Assembly (NCBI GenBank): GCA_037446355.1
Contig: JBBIIT010000032.1
Span: forward strand, 1 to 40,597
Direction of reading: 5' to 3'
Length of the DNA: 40,597 bases
From: Roseiarcus sp037446355
Lineage (GTDB): Bacteria; Pseudomonadota; Alphaproteobacteria; Rhizobiales; Beijerinckiaceae
The notes below the pieces were generated by a model. It was given only the letters and a program-made list of their open reading frames with translations. It had not been told where the DNA came from and did not search any database. The position numbers were made by a program, and so were the translations under genes. Position 1 is the first letter of the stretch; every line of letters starts with the position of its first letter. This document shows, piece by piece, positions 8,158 to 15,951 of the stretch.

Positions 8158-8212
8158 AGGGAGGCGAACATCGCCTCCTGCGCAACCGGATCGCGGTCAA
8201 CCCCACTCATCG
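8158..8212. repeat. Right copy of the 55-bp duplication
   Basis: Identical to 8003-8057. It repeats the start codon and first codons of the kinase gene on the minus strand. Confidence 0.9.
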
Positions 8213-8430
8213 TCGGCCCTTCCTCACGCAGGGTCCATCTCCAGCCGCCTGTCGTCTCCTCGTCAAGCATTTCATGCGGATAATGATTTGCCTCGCCGCT
8301 CCCTCGCGCGTTGACCCGGCTCAAGCTGTGTTCGATCCTTTGCGGGATCGAGCCGTTGACTGTGATCAAGCTGACCGCTCGATGTTCGTCTATGCCCACA
8401 TCTTCCGGGCCGGACGCGAGAGATTTATCG
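8213..8430. other. Divergent intergenic region between the kinase and MaoC-Pta genes
   Basis: About 218 bp hold the outward regulatory signals of two divergent genes. On the minus strand a purine-rich GAGGAAGGG precedes the kinase start. I see weak TTGAC-like hexamers but no convincing -10, and no gene. Confidence 0.5.
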
Positions 8431-9834
8431 ATGAACGCCTTCGCAAATCGAACCTTCGACGAATTGAGCATCGGCGAAAGCGCGACGCTGACGTTTGGCG
8501 TCCAGGCTGACGTCGCGGTGCGGCTCGCGGCGGCGGCGGCGGCCCTCGACAGCGCGGCGGAAGAGGCGGGCCTGACGGTCAGCGCCGGTTTCGAGGCGAC
8601 CGCTTTCGCCGGCGCCTACGCCGGCGCGCTGATCGCCGAGGCCTGTGCGACGCGATTTCCCGGCGTTGGCTCGGCCGTGCTCGGACATAAGCTGGATGTC
8701 GTTCGCATCGCGCGCCCGGGCGAAGCGGTCTCGCTCACGTTGACGGTCCGGCGAAAGTGGGCCGACGGCCGGCGCGTATCGCTTGAGTGCCGTGCCGTCG
8801 ATCCGCGCGCCCAGACCCTTTTCGAGGGCTCCGCCGAAATCACCGCGCCTGCGGAAAAGTTCGCCGGTCGCCTTGACCACGAGGCGTCGCCCGAGCCGCA
8901 TGAAAGGGGGAGACGTTATCGCCGTCTGCTGGAAATGGCCAAAGAGCACGCGCCATTGCGCACCGCTGTCGTGCATCCGGTCGATGAGAACTCGATTCTC
9001 GGCGCTGTGGAGGCGCATCGACTGGGGCTCATTCGCGCCACGCTCGTCGGTCCCGAGGCGAAGATCCGCCGCGCCGCCCAGGCCGCAAACGTCGATCTTG
9101 CCGGATTCGCGATCGAGCCGACCGAACACAGCCACGCCGCCGCCGCGCGCGCGGTGGCGATGGCGCGCGCGGGCCAAGTCGAGGCGCTGATGAAAGGCGC
9201 GCTGCATACCGACGAACTTATGCGCGCGGTCGTCGATCCAGTCGCGGGTTTGCGCACGGAAAGGCGCATGAGCCATGTATTCGCGATCGACGCGCCCAAT
9301 TATTCGCGATCGCTGTTCATCACCGACGCCGCAGTGAACATCTATCCCGACCTCGCGCAAAAGCGCGACATCGCGCAGAACGCGATCGAATTGGCGCGCG
9401 CGCTCGGGGTTCTGGTTCCCAGAGTCGCGATCCTGTCGGCTGTGGAGACGGTCTCGGCGGATATCCGCTCGACCCTCGACGCCGCGGCGCTGTGCAAGAT
9501 GGCCGATCGCGGCCAGATCGTCGGCGGTCTGCTGGACGGCCCGCTCGCCTTCGACAATGCGGTCTCCCTGGAGGCCGCGCGCACGAAAGGTATTGTGTCC
9601 AAAGTGGCGGGCCGCGCGGACATATTGCTGGCGCCCGATCTGGAGGCCGCCAACATGCTCGCAAAGCAGCTTGAATACCTCGCCGACGCGGAAATGGCCG
9701 GCATCGTGCTCGGCGCGCGCGCGCCGATCATGCTGACGAGCCGTTCCGACAAGACCTCAGCCCGACTAGGGTCGGCGGCGATCGCCTTGTTGTTCGCACG
9801 CAATAAGCCGTCGAGCGTGAAAGCGGGCGAATAG
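8431..9834 (+). CDS. Bifunctional MaoC-like (enoyl-CoA hydratase)/phosphate acetyl- or butyryltransferase
   Basis: A 467-aa fusion protein. Residues 1 to about 150 form a MaoC/hot-dog domain, beginning FANRTFDELSIGESATLTF and containing FAGAYAGALIAEACATRFPG. Residues from about 165 onward form a phosphotransacetylase/Ptb domain, with HPVDENSILGAVEAHRLGL, AGQVEALMKGALHTDELM and the C-terminal AGIVLGARAPIMLTSRSD. The Pta part would interconvert acyl-CoA and acyl phosphate. Such fusions are usually followed by an acetate or butyrate kinase gene; here a UbiH-like gene follows, so the kinase must be elsewhere. ATG 8431 fits the family N-terminus, while in-frame upstream codons from 8311 look non-homologous. 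The ribosome binding site is weak (GAGAGA). Confidence 0.88.
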   Translation: MNAFANRTFDELSIGESATLTFGVQADVAVRLAAAAAALDSAAEEAGLTVSAGFEATAFAGAYAGALIAEACATRFPGVGSAVLGHKLDVVRIARPGEAVSLTLTVRRKWADGRRVSLECRAVDPRAQTLFEGSAEITAPAEKFAGRLDHEASPEPHERGRRYRRLLEMAKEHAPLRTAVVHPVDENSILGAVEAHRLGLIRATLVGPEAKIRRAAQAANVDLAGFAIEPTEHSHAAAARAVAMARAGQVEALMKGALHTDELMRAVVDPVAGLRTERRMSHVFAIDAPNYSRSLFITDAAVNIYPDLAQKRDIAQNAIELARALGVLVPRVAILSAVETVSADIRSTLDAAALCKMADRGQIVGGLLDGPLAFDNAVSLEAARTKGIVSKVAGRADILLAPDLEAANMLAKQLEYLADAEMAGIVLGARAPIMLTSRSDKTSARLGSAAIALLFARNKPSSVKAGE

Positions 9835-9919
9835 TTCGCCCGCAATTGGGGCCGCCAGCGGGAAAACGTCGCGCCCGTGCGCTCTTGCGCCCCCGCGTCC
9901 CGCGCCGCACAATGAGCCA

Positions 9920-11149
9920 ATGAGCGCCTCCGCATCTTCCGAACGCATTTTCGACATCGTCGTCGCCGGCGCCGGCGCGGCCGGCCTCGCTTTCGCCTCG
10001 GCCATGAAAAAGGCGCTTGGGGCGCGGTTGAAGATCGCTGTCGTCGATCCTCGGCCGGACGCCGCGGACGGCCATATACGCACCGTCGCGCTGTCCGCGG
10101 GCTCTCGCGCGCTGCTCGAGGAAGTCGGCGCCTGGCGTCGTCTTGCGCCGCTCGCGCAGCCGATCCTGAAAATGTCGATTTACGACGGCGCGGTGCGCGA
10201 CGCGGTGCGGCTCGCGCATCTCAATTTCGACGCCGCGGCCGGCGCGCCGCTCGCGCATATGGCCTTCAATGACGACGTGTCGGCTACGCTGCGCGAGACA
10301 GCGACCGAGCTTGGCGTTGAATCGATCGTCGACTCGGTAGTGGCGTTCGAGCCGGGACGGACGAGCGCTCGGCTCGGGCTGGCCTCGGGCGATTGGGTGA
10401 AAGCCCGCCTGGTCGTTGCGGCCGATGGCGCGCGCTCGAAGCTGCGGGCGATGGCGGGGATCGGGACCGTTGGCTGGGACACAGGCCAGTCCGCCATCGT
10501 CGCCACGATTGGCCACGAGCGCGAGCACGAAGGGCGCGCCGAGCAGCATTTCTTGCCCGCCGGCCCGTTCGCCGCGCTGCCGATGACGGGGCGGCGATGC
10601 AGCATCGTCTGGAACGAGAGTCACGCCGACGCCAAGGCGATGCTCGAACTCGACGACGAGGACTTCCTGCGCCAGCTTGAGCGACGCTTCACGTTGAAGC
10701 TGGGCGCGCTCACGGTTGAGACAAAGCCAGTCGCGTTCGCGCTTTCGTTCCGCTTCGCACGCGAGTTCGTCGGTCAGCGGCTCGCGCTGATCGGCGACGC
10801 CGCTCATCTTGTGCATCCGCTGGCCGGGCAGGGGCTCAATCTCGGCCTGCGCGACGTCGCCGCGCTCGCTGAGGAAATCGTCGAGACCTTGCGCCTCGGG
10901 CTCGATCCCGGCGAATCGGCGGCGCTCGGCGCCTATCAACGCGAGCGGCGGTTCGACGTGGTCGCCAGCACGGTTGGCATGGACCTCATCAACCGCCTCT
11001 TTTCCAACGATTTCGCCTCGCTGCGTTTCGCCCGCGACCTCGGTCTGCGTATCGTCGACCGCGCGCCGCCGCTGAAGAGACTGTTCATGGTCGAGGCGGC
11101 GGGCGCGTCGCGCGGCGCGCCGCGACTGCTGCGGGGGCTGGGGCTTTGA
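9920..11149 (+). CDS. FAD-dependent ubiquinone-biosynthesis hydroxylase (UbiH/UbiF/Coq6 family)
   Basis: A 409-aa flavoprotein monooxygenase that would hydroxylate the aromatic ring of ubiquinone precursors at the inner membrane. The N-terminal dinucleotide-binding motif is GAGAAG at 17-22. The second FAD motif is ALIGDAAHLVHPLAGQGLN near 290-308, diagnostic of the UbiH/Coq6 family, and is followed by GLRDVAALAEEI. The middle carries VVAADGARSKLR, the DG motif. Which ring position it modifies (UbiH, UbiF or UbiL type) cannot be told, so no symbol is given. Its TGA overlaps the TTG start of the MetC-like gene (TTGA), indicating translational coupling. Confidence 0.9.
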   Translation: MSASASSERIFDIVVAGAGAAGLAFASAMKKALGARLKIAVVDPRPDAADGHIRTVALSAGSRALLEEVGAWRRLAPLAQPILKMSIYDGAVRDAVRLAHLNFDAAAGAPLAHMAFNDDVSATLRETATELGVESIVDSVVAFEPGRTSARLGLASGDWVKARLVVAADGARSKLRAMAGIGTVGWDTGQSAIVATIGHEREHEGRAEQHFLPAGPFAALPMTGRRCSIVWNESHADAKAMLELDDEDFLRQLERRFTLKLGALTVETKPVAFALSFRFAREFVGQRLALIGDAAHLVHPLAGQGLNLGLRDVAALAEEIVETLRLGLDPGESAALGAYQRERRFDVVASTVGMDLINRLFSNDFASLRFARDLGLRIVDRAPPLKRLFMVEAAGASRGAPRLLRGLGL

Positions 11150-12279
11150 ACCTGGCGCCCGCGACGCTCGCCGCGCAGGCGCTCGGGCGCATCGACGAAC
11201 GCACGCGCGCGCTGACGCCGCCCATTCATGTAACGACGACGTTCCTGCGCGATGCCGATAACGCCTATTCCAGCGGCAATATCTACGGCCGCGCCGACAA
11301 CGAAACTGTGCGCGAGGCGGAGGCGTTGGTGGGCGCGCTCGAGCGCGCGGCGACGACGCTGGCTTTCGGTTCGGGCATGTCTGCGGCGACGGCGCTGTTT
11401 CTGAGCCTGCCGCCGGGCGCGCATGTCGTCGCGCCGCGCGTGATGTATTGGGCGTTGCGCAACTGGCTGGCGACCGAAGCGCCGCTGCATGGGCTCGAAG
11501 TCGAATTCTGCGACACGGAAGATCTCGCCGCGCTCGCCGCCGCCGTGCGTCCGGGCAAGACGCGGCTCGTCTGGCTGGAGACGCCGAGCAATCCGCTGTG
11601 GGGCGTCAGCGACATCGCTGGAGCGGCGGGGATCGCCCATGCGGCCGGAGCGCGGCTCGGCGTCGATTCCACCTGCGCGACGCCGATCCTGACGCGCCCG
11701 CTCGATCTCGGCGCCGATATCGTCATGCATTCGGCGACCAAATATCTGAACGGCCATTCCGACGTGATCGCGGGCGCGCTCGCCTTCGCGCGCGAGGATG
11801 AACTCAGCGCGAGAGCGCGTAAGATCAGGCAGAGTCTCGGCCTGATCCTTGGGCCGTTCGAGGCCTTCCTGCTGATTCGGGGCATGAGGACGCTCGATCT
11901 GCGCGTGCGCGCGGCCTCGGCCAACGCGGCGGAACTCGCTGCGCGGCTTTCCAACCACGCGCGCGTCGCTGAGGTTCTCTATCCTGGTCTGGCGCATAAT
12001 CCGGGCCATGAGATCGCGCGGAAGCAGATGATCGGCGGCTTCGGCGGCATGTTGTCGATCCGCGTGCGCGCCGGCGAGGCGGCGGCGGTGGCGACGGCGG
12101 CGCGAGTGAAGGTCTGGAAACGCGCGACCTCGCTCGGCGGCGTCGAATCGCTGATCGAGCACCGCGCCTCTATCGAGGGCGCAGGCTCGCCCTGTCCTAC
12201 GGATCTCCTCAGAATGTCCGCGGGAATCGAAAGCGTCGATGACCTCTGGCGCGACATCGACGCGGCGCTGCTGGGATAG
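11146..12279 (+). CDS. metC: Cystathionine beta-lyase-type PLP enzyme (Cys/Met metabolism family)
   Basis: A 377-aa fold-type I PLP enzyme of the trans-sulfuration family. The Schiff-base lysine is K199 in MHSATKYLNGHSD. Other family marks are PPIHVTTTF, NIYGRADNETVREAEALVG, LAFGSGMSAATALFL, the phosphate-binding VWLETPSNPLWG, and the C-terminal SLGGVESLIEHRASI. A beta-lyase cleaving cystathionine to homocysteine is the best guess, but gamma-synthase or gamma-lyase cannot be excluded. The start is a TTG overlapping the stop of the preceding gene. Downstream are a hairpin and the start of the beta-helix gene cluster in the opposite orientation. Confidence 0.88.
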   Translation: MNLAPATLAAQALGRIDERTRALTPPIHVTTTFLRDADNAYSSGNIYGRADNETVREAEALVGALERAATTLAFGSGMSAATALFLSLPPGAHVVAPRVMYWALRNWLATEAPLHGLEVEFCDTEDLAALAAAVRPGKTRLVWLETPSNPLWGVSDIAGAAGIAHAAGARLGVDSTCATPILTRPLDLGADIVMHSATKYLNGHSDVIAGALAFAREDELSARARKIRQSLGLILGPFEAFLLIRGMRTLDLRVRAASANAAELAARLSNHARVAEVLYPGLAHNPGHEIARKQMIGGFGGMLSIRVRAGEAAAVATAARVKVWKRATSLGGVESLIEHRASIEGAGSPCPTDLLRMSAGIESVDDLWRDIDAALLG

Positions 12280-12292
12280 GAGCAGCTTGGCG

Positions 12293-12315
12293 CGCGGCGA
12301 TCATCGCCGCGATTT
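12293..12315 (+). terminator. Candidate intrinsic terminator after metC
   Basis: CGCGGCGA and TCGCCGCG form an 8-bp GC stem with a 3-nt loop, 13 nt past the metC stop, followed only by ATTTGG. The weak T run makes this a modest candidate. Confidence 0.5.
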
Positions 12316-12319
12316 GGTC

Positions 12320-12478
12320 ATGAGCGCAGTGCCGGAAACCGATCGGCCCGCAACTTCCCCCGTCGACGCCGGTGCTCGAAACGCAGGCCCTGGTCAGGCA
12401 TCCCGCCCGTACGGGCGTGGCCAAAAATGAGATGAAGACCAGAGATGTGGCGGGAATCGGGAGCAGTCCAAGACGCAT
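12320..12478 (-). pseudogene. Truncated copy of the beta-helix secreted protein family
   Basis: From ATG 12478, preceded by AAGGGG, the frame reads a normal signal peptide (LPIPATSLVFISFLATPVRA). It continues with GCLTRACVSSTGVDGGSCGP, clearly the mature N-terminus shared by the five genes to its right. Homology stops after GPIG, at the point where the others read PCRTL. The frame then runs into low-complexity Arg/Ala residues antisense to the end of metC. The second conserved Cys and the whole beta-helix are missing. The truncation lies beside the 3' end of metC, so the leftmost member of the array was probably deleted down to its first 52 codons. A short secreted peptide cannot be fully excluded. 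Confidence 0.75.
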
Positions 12479-12502
12479 GACGAGTCCCCTTCGCTGCCGG
12501 CG

Positions 12503-13459
12503 TCAGTGGGGAACGTACGTGGTCTTGTCGATCGCGTTCGCGATGTCGGTTCCGTTCCGGTTTATGCGGTTATCGCCATAGGAATACACATTGAGGCCGC
12601 CGTAAAGTCCCGTGGCGTTCTCTGCGACGACGGAGCGGCTGAGCAATACCGATACGTTGGCGTTGTTGGCTACGCCATAGGTTCTGTTCGCGTTGGCGTA
12701 GGAATTGTCGATGAAGACGACGGCCGAGTTCGGATCGGCGCCGAGATAGTTCATGCCGTTCGCCAGATTGCCGTTGGCGATTGAATTTGAGACCGTCGCG
12801 TTAAAGCCGCCGGTCGCGGCGGTTGAGTCCAGAACAATGCCCGAGCCGTTGTTGAACGCCGTCGTCTGATCGATGCTGATCTGCACCTGCCCATTGCCGC
12901 CGGTTGGTTTGTAGGCGATGCCGGCATTGGTGTTGTCCGAGACGATCAGATTGGAGACGATCAAAGTTGGCGCGCCGGAACTCGGCCGCACGAGGACGCC
13001 GTCGTTCAGGAAATGGCGCACGACGCAGTTGACGAGCGTGAGGCCGGCTCCGCTGTCGAGTTCGACGCCGTTCGTCGCGACGCCGCCGCCGTCGATGCTG
13101 AATCCTCGGATCGAGACGGAGTCGCTGGCGCCGGCGTTGATGACGAACGCGCTATTGCCGCTCGCGGCTTGCACCGCCGCCGTTCCCGCGCTGTCGTTGA
13201 CGATGCTGACGGCCAGATTAATTGCGACCGGCCCCGGGCCGTAGGCGCCCGCATCGACGACATCGATCTCCGCGCCCGCCACGACATTGGCGAGCGCGCC
13301 ATTCAGCGTCCGGCAGGGGCTGCCGATCTGCCCGCAGCCCGCGCCGTCCACGCCCGCGCTGGCGACCCAAGCGCGCGTGAGCGATCCGGCCGCGCGAGCC
13401 GGCGCGGCGCATGCCGCGACCGCCACCACGAGGAGCGCACAGATCGCTTTCGCCGTCAT
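12503..13459 (-). CDS. Secreted right-handed parallel beta-helix protein, copy 1
   Basis: 318 aa. The signal peptide is about 23 residues (AICALLVVAVAACAAPARA). The mature N-terminus GSLTRAWVASAGVDG leads to the conserved pair Cys42/Cys49 (CGQIGSPC) and the block GAEIDVVDAGAYGPGPVAI. Repeated beta-strand/turn units follow, rich in Val, Ile, Asn, Gly and Ser: SIVND, SIRGFSIDGGG, LTLVNCVVRHF with Cys145, VSNSIANGN, and VLLSRSVVAEN. It ends with YSYGDNRINRNGTDI. This matches the right-handed beta-helix fold used by polysaccharide lyases, adhesins and tailspikes. No catalytic residues or outer-membrane anchor can be seen. It has its own predicted promoter and follows a terminator, so it may be expressed independently. 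Confidence 0.88.
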   Translation of the reverse strand: MTAKAICALLVVAVAACAAPARAAGSLTRAWVASAGVDGAGCGQIGSPCRTLNGALANVVAGAEIDVVDAGAYGPGPVAINLAVSIVNDSAGTAAVQAASGNSAFVINAGASDSVSIRGFSIDGGGVATNGVELDSGAGLTLVNCVVRHFLNDGVLVRPSSGAPTLIVSNLIVSDNTNAGIAYKPTGGNGQVQISIDQTTAFNNGSGIVLDSTAATGGFNATVSNSIANGNLANGMNYLGADPNSAVVFIDNSYANANRTYGVANNANVSVLLSRSVVAENATGLYGGLNVYSYGDNRINRNGTDIANAIDKTTYVPH

Positions 13460-13512
13460 TTCCGCCTCTCCCGTCTAGATCGCCCGGACCGAATCGCGGG
13501 CCAGCGCGTGCG

Positions 13513-13542
13513 ATTATCCCCGCTGGACCGGGGAGGCGTCAA
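13513..13542 (-). promoter_or_regulatory. Predicted promoter of beta-helix copy 1
   Basis: On the minus strand TTGACG (13542-13537), 18 bp, GATAAT (13518-13513). Inside the spacer CCCCG...CGGGG forms a 5-bp dyad (13518-13533) where a repressor could sit. The region is downstream of a terminator for copy 2. Confidence 0.55.
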
Positions 13543-13566
13543 AACTGGCGCCGACGCGGACCGCGC

Positions 13567-13606
13567 AAAACGAACCCGGCCGGATCCTTGTGGGATTCCG
13601 GCCGGG
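13567..13606 (-). terminator. Intrinsic terminator after beta-helix copy 2
   Basis: CCCGGCCGGATCC (13575-13587) and GGATTCCGGCCGGG (13593-13606) form a very strong stem with one bulged base. On the minus strand it is followed by TTCGTTTT. It lies about 60 nt past the stop of copy 2 and ahead of the copy 1 promoter, so the two copies are probably separate transcription units. Confidence 0.8.
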
Positions 13607-13666
13607 CCCAAATTTCGATGCGGAGTGGAGGCGAACGCTAGACCGCGATCGCCAACGCCTGGCGGG

Positions 13667-14620
13667 TCATCGCGCGACGTAGGTCGTGTTGAGCGTGCCG
13701 TTCACGTCGGTGACGTTGTTGTTGATCCGGTTGTCGCCGTAACTATACACCGTACCGTTGGCGAACACGCCGTAATTGTTCTGGGTCGCGAACGAGCGGC
13801 TTAGCAGCACCGTGGCGCCGCTGAAATTGTTGATCCCGGCGCCGCCGTTGGAGTTGGCGTAAGATAAATCAACCGCCACGACTGAGTTCGCCGCGCCCGA
13901 TCCGTGAAAGTACATGCCGTCGGTCGAGTTGTTGTTGGCGATGCTATTGGCGATCGTGGCGTTAAAACCGCCGGTCGCCGCCGAAGAATTGAGCGCGACG
14001 CCGTAAAGGTTGTTGTTGGTCGAGGTTCCGTTGATCGCAATTTGCGCGACGCCGCTGCCGCTTGGCGGATCGTAGTAGACGCCAGCGAAGCCGTTGTTGG
14101 AGGCGATCGAATTCGACATGACGAATTGCCCGCCTGTCGTCGGCTTGATCAACACGCCGTTGCGGGTGAAATCGCGAAAAGTGCAGTTAGTGATGGTGAG
14201 GCTGCCCCCCGAATCGAATTCGACGCCGTTCAACGCGACGCCGCCGCCGTCGACGCTGAACCCGGAAATCAACACAGAGTCCGTGGGCCCGGCCGAGATC
14301 AAGAATACGTTGTTGCCGCTCGCCGCCTGCAAGGCCGCAGTGCCGCTGCCGTTGTTGACGATGCTCACGGACTGCGTGATCGTGATCGGGCCGGGGCCGA
14401 AGGCGCCCGCGTCCTGGATGTCGATTTCCGCGCCGGCGGTCGCGGCGGACAGCCCGCCGTTTAGGGTGCGGCACGGCGACGCGATCGGGCCGCAGGATCC
14501 ACTGTCGACACCGTTGCTGGAGACCCAAACCCGGGTCAGGTTGCCTGCCTCTGCGGAATGAACCAAAACAAAAAGCGACGCAGCCAAAGGAGCTGCCAAT
14601 AAAAATCCCTTTGCGCTCAT
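13667..14620 (-). CDS. Secreted right-handed parallel beta-helix protein, copy 2
   Basis: 317 aa. The signal peptide ends VHSAEA, followed by GNLTRVWVSSNGVDS. Conserved cysteines are Cys43/Cys50 (CGPIASPC) and Cys146 (LTITNCTFRD). The ladder of strands (SGFSVDGGGVALNGVEFDSG, VLIKPTTGGQFVMSNSIASN) is especially Asn/Gly-rich towards the C-terminus (NNNSTDGMYFHG, YANSNGGAG), and it ends VYSYGDNRINNNVTDVNG. ATG 14620 is chosen for its signal peptide and GGGGGA upstream; the frame is open 18 codons further but without a signal sequence. A terminator follows, and a 13-bp dyad with a predicted promoter precedes it. Confidence 0.88.
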   Translation of the reverse strand: MSAKGFLLAAPLAASLFVLVHSAEAGNLTRVWVSSNGVDSGSCGPIASPCRTLNGGLSAATAGAEIDIQDAGAFGPGPITITQSVSIVNNGSGTAALQAASGNNVFLISAGPTDSVLISGFSVDGGGVALNGVEFDSGGSLTITNCTFRDFTRNGVLIKPTTGGQFVMSNSIASNNGFAGVYYDPPSGSGVAQIAINGTSTNNNLYGVALNSSAATGGFNATIANSIANNNSTDGMYFHGSGAANSVVAVDLSYANSNGGAGINNFSGATVLLSRSFATQNNYGVFANGTVYSYGDNRINNNVTDVNGTLNTTYVAR

Positions 14621-14661
14621 TTCGGTATATCCCCCAAATAGTCCCGAACGCAGAATTCGCG

Positions 14662-14706
14662 CGGCGTCTACCAATATCGAAAAACGTCCGATTTTGGTAG
14701 ACGCCG
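14662..14706. repeat. 13-bp perfect inverted repeat upstream of beta-helix copy 2
   Basis: CGGCGTCTACCAA (14662-14674) and TTGGTAGACGCCG (14694-14706) are perfectly complementary. After one mismatch, ATCG/CGAT extends the stem by 4 bp. It lies 42 nt before the start of copy 2 and just downstream of a predicted transcription start. It could be a DNA operator or a leader hairpin. Each arm holds GGTAGACGCC, which recurs as GGTAGACACC over the predicted -35. Confidence 0.8.
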
Positions 14707-14714
14707 AATGCTTT

Positions 14715-14746
14715 ATTTTACGTTACGGCATGTCGCGGTGTCTACC
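14715..14746 (-). promoter_or_regulatory. Predicted promoter of beta-helix copy 2 with operator-like motif
   Basis: On the minus strand TAGACA (14744-14739), 18 bp, TAAAAT (14720-14715). The -35 is embedded in GGTAGACACC (14746-14737), a one-base variant of the motif in both arms of the nearby dyad. Transcription would start near 14708, at the edge of the dyad. Confidence 0.5.
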
Positions 14747-14900
14747 GTAAATGCCGGCTCGGCGATTCAACGGGCCGCGGTCTCGATCCCGGTTCTGTCG
14801 TTCGCGCGTGGACGGCGCAAGCCGCTCAGATCGCGCGGAAAAATCGCGGTGCTAGTGCGTATCGGGGCCGCCGCTCGACAGAAGCGCGCGATCGTCTGCG

Positions 14901-15857
14901 TCACTGGCGAACGTAGGTCGTGGCGTCGACATTGCCCTTGATGTCGAGGCCGTTCCGATTGATTCGGTTGTCCGAATAGGAATAAACCGTGGCGCTCGAC
15001 GCATCGATCCCGACGCCGTTCTGGCTGAGGACGGAACGACTGAGCAGCACGGTGGACTGGCCGGCGTTGACAAGACCCGCCAGGCCATTGGCGTTGGCCT
15101 GGGAGCGATCGACGAAGACGACGGCCGTCGCCGCGACCGCGCCCTGCGCGTAAATGCCGTCGGCCGCATTGTTATCGGCGATGTCCTTGGCGAGGTTCGC
15201 CTGAAAGCCGCCGGTCGAATTCGTGGCGTTTATCGATATGCCCCAGGTATTCTCGTTCGTCGCGCTCGACGCGATGTCGATCGCGGCGGTTGCCGATCCG
15301 CTCGCCGGCAGATACGAAATTCCGACGGAGGCGTTTTCCGACGCGATGACATGGGAGATCGCGATCTTCGGGGAGCCGGATATGGGGGCGAGCAACACCC
15401 CATTTTGATTGAAACGCCTGATGACGCAATTGACGAGCGTCAGGCCGGCGCCGGAATCGAATTCGACGCCGTTGGCGCCGACGCCGCCGCCCTCGATGGT
15501 GAATCCGCGAATGGACACGTTGTCGCTCGGGCCGGCGGCGATCGTGAAGGCGTTGGCGCCTGACGCAGCCTGAACGGCGGCCACGCCGGCGCCGTCGTTG
15601 ACGATGCTGACGGACTTGGAGATGAGAACCGGCCCGGCGCCGCTGGTGTAGTCGCCGGCGTCGACGACGTCGATCTCCGCGCCCGCGGCGACGTTCGTCA
15701 GCGCGCCGCTCAACGTGCGACACGGCGTCACAATCGGCCCGCAGGCCGAGCCGTCGACGCCCGCGCTCGCGACCCAGGCGCGCGTCCACGACGCCGAACT
15801 CGCGGGCGAGAGCGCGAACCCGGTCGCCAAAGCGATCACCAGCAGCGATGTTTTCAT
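14901..15857 (-). CDS. Secreted right-handed parallel beta-helix protein, copy 3
   Basis: 318 aa. The signal peptide is MKTSLLVIALATGFALS followed by PASSA, and the mature start SWTRAWVASAGVDGSACGPI carries Cys39, paired with Cys46. The shared N-terminal ladder follows (GAEIDVVDAGDYTSGAGPVL, SIRGFTIEGGGVGANGVEF). The middle is variable (SPKIAISHVIASENASVG), and the C-terminus is AGQSTVLLSRSVLSQN with YSYSDNRINRNGLDI. ATG 15857 is preferred because the open frame upstream (to 16004) overlaps copy 4 and carries no signal peptide. The gene has a predicted promoter of its own. The 280-bp spacer between its stop and copy 2 holds the dyad and no gene. Confidence 0.87.
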   Translation of the reverse strand: MKTSLLVIALATGFALSPASSASWTRAWVASAGVDGSACGPIVTPCRTLSGALTNVAAGAEIDVVDAGDYTSGAGPVLISKSVSIVNDGAGVAAVQAASGANAFTIAAGPSDNVSIRGFTIEGGGVGANGVEFDSGAGLTLVNCVIRRFNQNGVLLAPISGSPKIAISHVIASENASVGISYLPASGSATAAIDIASSATNENTWGISINATNSTGGFQANLAKDIADNNAADGIYAQGAVAATAVVFVDRSQANANGLAGLVNAGQSTVLLSRSVLSQNGVGIDASSATVYSYSDNRINRNGLDIKGNVDATTYVRQ

Positions 15858-15908
15858 TCGCCTGCGTCTCAACCGCCGAATCAGAGGCGCCGCGCGCCCT
15901 CCTGCATA

Positions 15909-15937
15909 ATTGTAACGCCGAAAAGCCCCTGCGTCAG
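15909..15937 (-). promoter_or_regulatory. Predicted promoter of beta-helix copy 3
   Basis: On the minus strand CTGACG (15937-15932), 17 bp, TACAAT (15914-15909). It sits in the 94-bp spacer between copies 4 and 3. Confidence 0.4.
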
Positions 15938-15951
15938 AGATGGCGCACCTC

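Noticed and set aside
8052..8471. A 139-aa open frame upstream of the kinase gene
   Set aside because: It is the duplicated kinase start and its leader read through the gap; the duplication is probably an assembly artefact.
14829..14893. 9-bp inverted repeat GATCGCGCG/CGCGCGATC as a terminator after copy 3
   Set aside because: The arms are separated by 47 bases and no T run follows the stem; GC-rich chance pairing is likely.
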